Shown here: piece after piece, positions 60,271 through 64,000 of the stretch
Layout: each line of letters begins with the position of its first letter
How positions within the stretch are numbered: the stretch's first letter is position 1
From: Buxus sempervirens
Taxonomy: Eukaryota > Streptophyta > Magnoliopsida > Buxales > Buxaceae
Length of the DNA stretch: 64,000 bases
Direction of reading: 5' to 3'
Assembly: GCA_947561395.2 (NCBI GenBank)
Contig: OX387189.1
Coordinates: 25,668,329-25,732,328 of the forward strand
The notes under the pieces: model-generated
What the model saw: only the letters and a program-made list of their open reading frames with translations
Told to the model about the DNA's origin: nothing
Databases searched by the model: none
Position numbers and translations under genes: made by a program

Positions 60271-60849
60271 TGTTAGCACCTGATTTTTGCACCCCCAAAA
60301 TGAAGAAAACTGAAAAGTCAAACCCTAAGGGGGTCAAAAAATTGACTTTCCCAATTAAGTAAATTTGGCAATCAAAATTTATATCGTTGAAAAGAGCACT
60401 TCGACATGGTTCTAACGCAACTGAGTTTGCTGGAATCGGAGTCCAGGTGAGAAAAATATGGCCCGGTCAAACTTCCAGAGAGCAAAAAGTTGACTTTTTG
60501 CTCGGCCCCAATCCAACTACCAAAATTGATCTCAATAGATAACTGGTTCCGAGCTGATTCCAACGACATTAAGTTTGCTCAAATCGGACACTAGACGAAG
60601 AAATTATGAGCAGTTGAAATTTCAAGAAAACAGCCCATGTGGCAAAAACAGCAGAATAAAGCAAAATAAATGGACAAATAAATAAAATAATCATATATTA
60701 ATGTTTTAGTAATATAATTTTAGATATTTTGAATATTTTAAATAAAGAATCTCGAATTTTATAATAAAATAATAATAAAATCGAATAAAATCTTTACTAA
60801 AAATCAAATTTCATAAACTGTTTGAAATCCGGCATTTAAAAAACGTGCT

Positions 60850-61074
60850 GAACCGCACTTGAAGTACGGTTTGGTCTGAACCGCACTTCAGATACGGTTT
60901 GCTCTTCTAGAAGGTGGCCGCGTGTCCTGTACGACGACAGCTGGCAGATTCGCGCAGATTTGCACGTGTTGAATGCCAACCGCGCTTAAAGCACAGTTTT
61001 TGATTTTTTGGTGTAATCTTGTCACAACCGCACTTTAAGTACGGTTGTGACCAAACCGCACTTTAAGTACGGTT
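60850..61074 (+). promoter_or_regulatory. Palindrome array upstream of LTR D TATA box
   Basis: 21-bp palindromes with arms AACCGCACTT / AAGTACGGTT at 60850-60870, 60878-60898, 60978-60998, 61026-61046 and 61054-61074. Centres of neighbouring pairs are 28 bp apart (60860/60888; 61036/61064). The last ends 16 bp before the TATA box. Confidence 0.85.
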
Positions 61075-61090
61075 CCGGCCAATTTTTGCC

Positions 61091-61098
61091 TATAAAAG
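61091..61098 (+). promoter_or_regulatory. LTR D TATA box
   Basis: TATAAAAG in CCTATAAAAGGGGG; transcription would start near 61125. Confidence 0.8.
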
Positions 61099-61877
61099 GG
61101 GGACCACCCCCCAATTTGGAGTAAGCTGGTCCCCCTCGGTCCCCACACCCTCTCCCTGTTCTTTGCCCATCCGAAACTCTGCCCACACCCTGTCTCTCTC
61201 AATACCTAACCTCAAATCCCCAAAATACCCCTTACCTTGCCAAAACCATGCCTAAACCCATTCTTCTCACTTAGTTAATAAAGGAGCCCAGCCAAACCCC
61301 TTTTAAAACCACATTTGGAAACTCAAGGAGACGCGGAAGCGCTGCCTAATTCGCTCGGACTTGGAGTAATCATCAAAATCAAATTAGACGTTGCATTTGT
61401 TAGTATTCTTACTAAATTAAGCAAATTTTTAATCACCTTTTCTTCCTTCTTCACTTACTTTTCTTTTGTTACTTTCGTTATGTCATTCCTAACAAATTTT
61501 GGCTGTTGTATGTGAGGAGCACTTGATCCAAAATGATCGTCCCTACGAAAAAGAGGAGTAAATACCCAAGGTTGTCAAAAGAATGATACTCAACCTAATT
61601 TGATTATAATTTTTGAACTTCTTTGAATCCCTTATATTCCCTGTAATCTCCCCTTTTCCCCTACTGGATAATGATTGTGTTTGAGTGAACAAAAAGAAGA
61701 AGGGAAGCCCATGACTCCAAAGAAAGTGAAAAGAGAAGAGATGGCTTTATAAGCCAAATGAAGAAAATGTAAAGCCTGGAAGGAAAGCAGAAGCCCGGCG
61801 GAGGTTGCCAGAAGTCCCAGAAAAGTCACCAAAGTGATCCAGATTGAAATCGACGCAAACAAGTGAAACTGAGCAGA

Positions 61878-61954
61878 AACCGCACACACAGAGCGGTTTG
61901 GGCAGAACCGCAGTATATCTACGGTTCTGGCCAAACCGCACTGAGAATGCGGTC
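61878..61954 (+). promoter_or_regulatory. Second palindrome cluster in LTR D
   Basis: Three units at 61878-61898, 61906-61926 and 61934-61954 have centres at 61888, 61916 and 61944, exactly 28 bp apart. Arms AACCGCA / TGCGGTT-like, more diverged in the middle than the upstream set. They lie ~780 bp downstream of the TATA box. Confidence 0.75.
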
Positions 61955-62704
61955 AAATTGGAAAAGTGACTTAGAAAACTAATGTATTTGATCCGGTTGA
62001 ACCTAATTTGACCTAAATCGGTCTGAACCAGTCTCTTAAATAATTTGGGCTATCTTAAGCCCATTTTTGGACTATAGGCCCAAATGGGCCCACCAAGATT
62101 ACCATTGGCCCACTTATGGGGCCCATCTCAGACCGGCCCAAACCAGGCCCGTTTTCCTTAAAAAGGGCCCAAGGCCACTTGACCCGGCTAATGGGCCCAT
62201 TCCAAGCCCACTAAGACCAAATTGAATTGTAAATAAGTAAAACTTAATAAAATAATCAAATGGGTTACGCAATAACCCAATTGGGCCCAAGACCCAACCA
62301 TGGCAGCCCACGAGTCCTCCAACGGGACTCGGGTCCGACCCACTTCATCTAAATAAATAAGAAAGATAAAATCAAAATAAAAGGGACACACACCTTCAGA
62401 GGGCCCCGCCAGACCTAATAAGGCAGCATGCTGGTCTAGGAAGGGTGAGATTGACTCAAAAACCAGGGAGACCCGAGGGACCCGTCAGACCGACGGGGCG
62501 GACCGGGGTGTCTTTAAGACTTCCCCGAACCGTAACCGAGGACTTAGCTAGATCTCTAAAAAGCCGCAGACCAGACTTAAACCCGGTTAGGGCAAAACCG
62601 TGTCTGCCTGCACTCTCAGGCAGTGGCGACTCCGAATGTCCCGAGGCACGCACGAAAAGTGCGCCCGGTGTGCGATCTAGGCTAGGTTTTAGGTGCGCAC
62701 AGCT

Positions 62705-62722
62705 TGGCGACTCCGCTGGGGA
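62705..62722 (+). promoter_or_regulatory. Primer binding site of LTR D element
   Basis: TGGCGACTCCGCTGGGGA, three nt after the LTR end. Differs at one position from the site at 2620-2637. Tat/Ogre type. Confidence 0.88.
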
Positions 62723-64000
62723 CCCTTCGACCCAGCTAGACCCTGGTTAACAAATGAGTCAACTAGGTGGATATAGGCTTACTTAGGAAGTACTTTTTGT
62801 CCAACCTTAGTGAAGTACTGAACACTTGTAATTGCATAATATGGGGGTCCTGACAAACGGACGGGAAAATTGCCTAAGGTAAGCCGGAGTTTTGAGTGGG
62901 ATCCCTGAGTCCTCTCAACTTACCTGGGGATCCTCCCATATATTGCATTGCCAGTTGTTCTATACTTTACTATAAAAGTGGCATTAAGGAACCCTTTGTT
63001 GGTCTTTATCCGAGAATCACCCGAACAGACACAGCACCTGACCCCACTGCACACACAAGCACTTCACTACACCGTGAATGAATTTAACTGCGTGGGGTGA
63101 CATGCACGAGGGAGTCTGCATGAATGATCCGAACTGAATGAGGTCAGCATATGCTCCTCTTTACCAAGACCTATATCTCTCTAGCAGCCACCCTTCTTTA
63201 ATCGAGAAACTTACTTTTGGGATGGTATTAGCCCTACGCTCCCGTGGCTTGCCGGGGAAAGCAGGGTAAACCCATCTCCCCAGGTTTTTGGACTCTTTAA
63301 GCGCCATTGGTTTCTTACCATGGTACGCGAGGGGTCTAGTACTTGACTCAGACCCTTGAAGGCAGGTGCCTTGGGCTGGGTATCCTTCCCCACCTATTAC
63401 TTCTGATAAACCCCAATTTGAGCATGAATGAACAAATATGGGTAAAATTCAACAAGGGCATTAACCCCCGCCATTGTTTGTCTTAACCTCAATTAACCCG
63501 ATTTAATCCGAACATCCAAGTCGGTATTGGTTCAGATGAAAGCCGGTCAGATCAGACAGAAAAGGGGCAGAAAGACCCTAGAGATAGAATTTCAGCCCAC
63601 CTGTTGAGTAATGAATTTGTACCCTCCTTTTGGGTTCTCAACAACCCTAAAGGTGATTCTCTTTGCAGATTTACTTTTGTAAAATTTCGCCCTCGATGGC
63701 ATGTTGTAAATATTGTTTCTAGTCCAACACTAGGGGCAGATGAAAGAGCAGATCAGATGAAAGAACAGATGAAAGAAAAGGCCGGCTAAGACCTGAATGT
63801 GCATTTAAAGGACATAACCCTTAAAATCACATAACTTGAATGCTTAATTCTCGTGATTGCATAAATTGCTTAGGCATTGATTTAATTTTTGCATATCTTG
63901 TTGCATGCCTTAGACTAATTTAGAGTTTTTGGTGGAAAACCCTAAATTGACTTGGAATTTAAATCGGATAGTCGGCATGGCATCTTCATCCTCGACTGAG
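62723..64000 (+). other. Leader of Tat/Ogre element, runs off the window
   Basis: No convincing open frame; Tat/Ogre leaders are usually long before gag. The short Lys/Glu-rich frame at 63604-63789 has no recognisable domain. The coding part would lie beyond 64000. Confidence 0.5.

Larger units (their letters stand above)
60271..62701 (+). mobile_element. Tat/Ogre 5' LTR (family D)
   Basis: 2431 bp, TGTTAGCACC to GTGCGCACA, followed after 3 nt by a primer binding site. TATA box CTATAAAAG at 61090-61098. Five palindromes upstream of it (60850-61074) and three more downstream (61878-61954). It inserted into the GGTACC minisatellite. Target duplication cannot be checked because the 3' end is outside the window. 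Confidence 0.85.

Overview
This is nuclear DNA of a repeat-rich flowering plant, most likely a eudicot or magnoliid; the species cannot be fixed from the sequence. The evidence is plant-type LTR retrotransposons (Ty3/gypsy Tat/Ogre and Ty1/copia), CACTA and PIF/Harbinger DNA transposons, short plant-like introns and L-type lectin receptor kinase genes. I see no tRNA, rRNA or CRISPR. Nearly all coding sequence is mobile-element coding and most of it is broken.

Layout. 1-1390 is a ~75-bp minisatellite. 1391-5416 is the 5' end of a minus-strand Tat-type element: leader, primer binding site and a 2.8-kb LTR. 5417-24712 is a degraded plus-strand Tat/Ogre element: gag C-terminus, protease, G-patch-like segment, RT-RNase H, second RNase H and integrase, then two minus-strand (antisense) spliced genes with plant-mobile-domain-like sequence, then a polypurine tract and 3' LTR. 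That LTR is split by a 3.3-kb solo LTR with target-site duplication GAACG. 24713-30490 holds further LTR pieces, including a GGTACC minisatellite upstream of a TATA box, and a fold-back element. 30495-34317 is a PIF/Harbinger-type element (TSD TAA) carrying two exons of a captured host membrane-protein gene. 36983-39341 is an L-type lectin receptor kinase with two frameshifts, and 44868-46109 is a decayed kinase relative. Between them lie a 2.6-kb non-autonomous CACTA element (TSD TGA), a CACTA fragment and a small solo LTR. 46476-54248 is a complete but inactivated minus-strand copia element whose RNase H is interrupted by a solo Tat LTR (TSD TACGG). 54249-60270 is decayed LTR material. 60271-64000 is the 5' LTR, primer binding site and leader of another Tat/Ogre element that runs off the window.

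Main observation. All three LTRs of the first Tat family carry four imperfect palindromes (arms TGTATCCGGC / GCCGGATACA) with centres exactly 39 bp apart, upstream of the LTR TATA box. The same 39-bp-phased palindromes (four and two copies) sit directly upstream of the TATA boxes of the two antisense genes inside the element. The unrelated Tat/Ogre LTR at 60271 has the same architecture with a different palindrome (AACCGCACTT / AAGTACGGTT) at 28-bp spacing. This looks like a shared cis-regulatory module linking the retrotransposon promoter with its own antisense genes. One testable inference is that an antisense-gene product binds the array.
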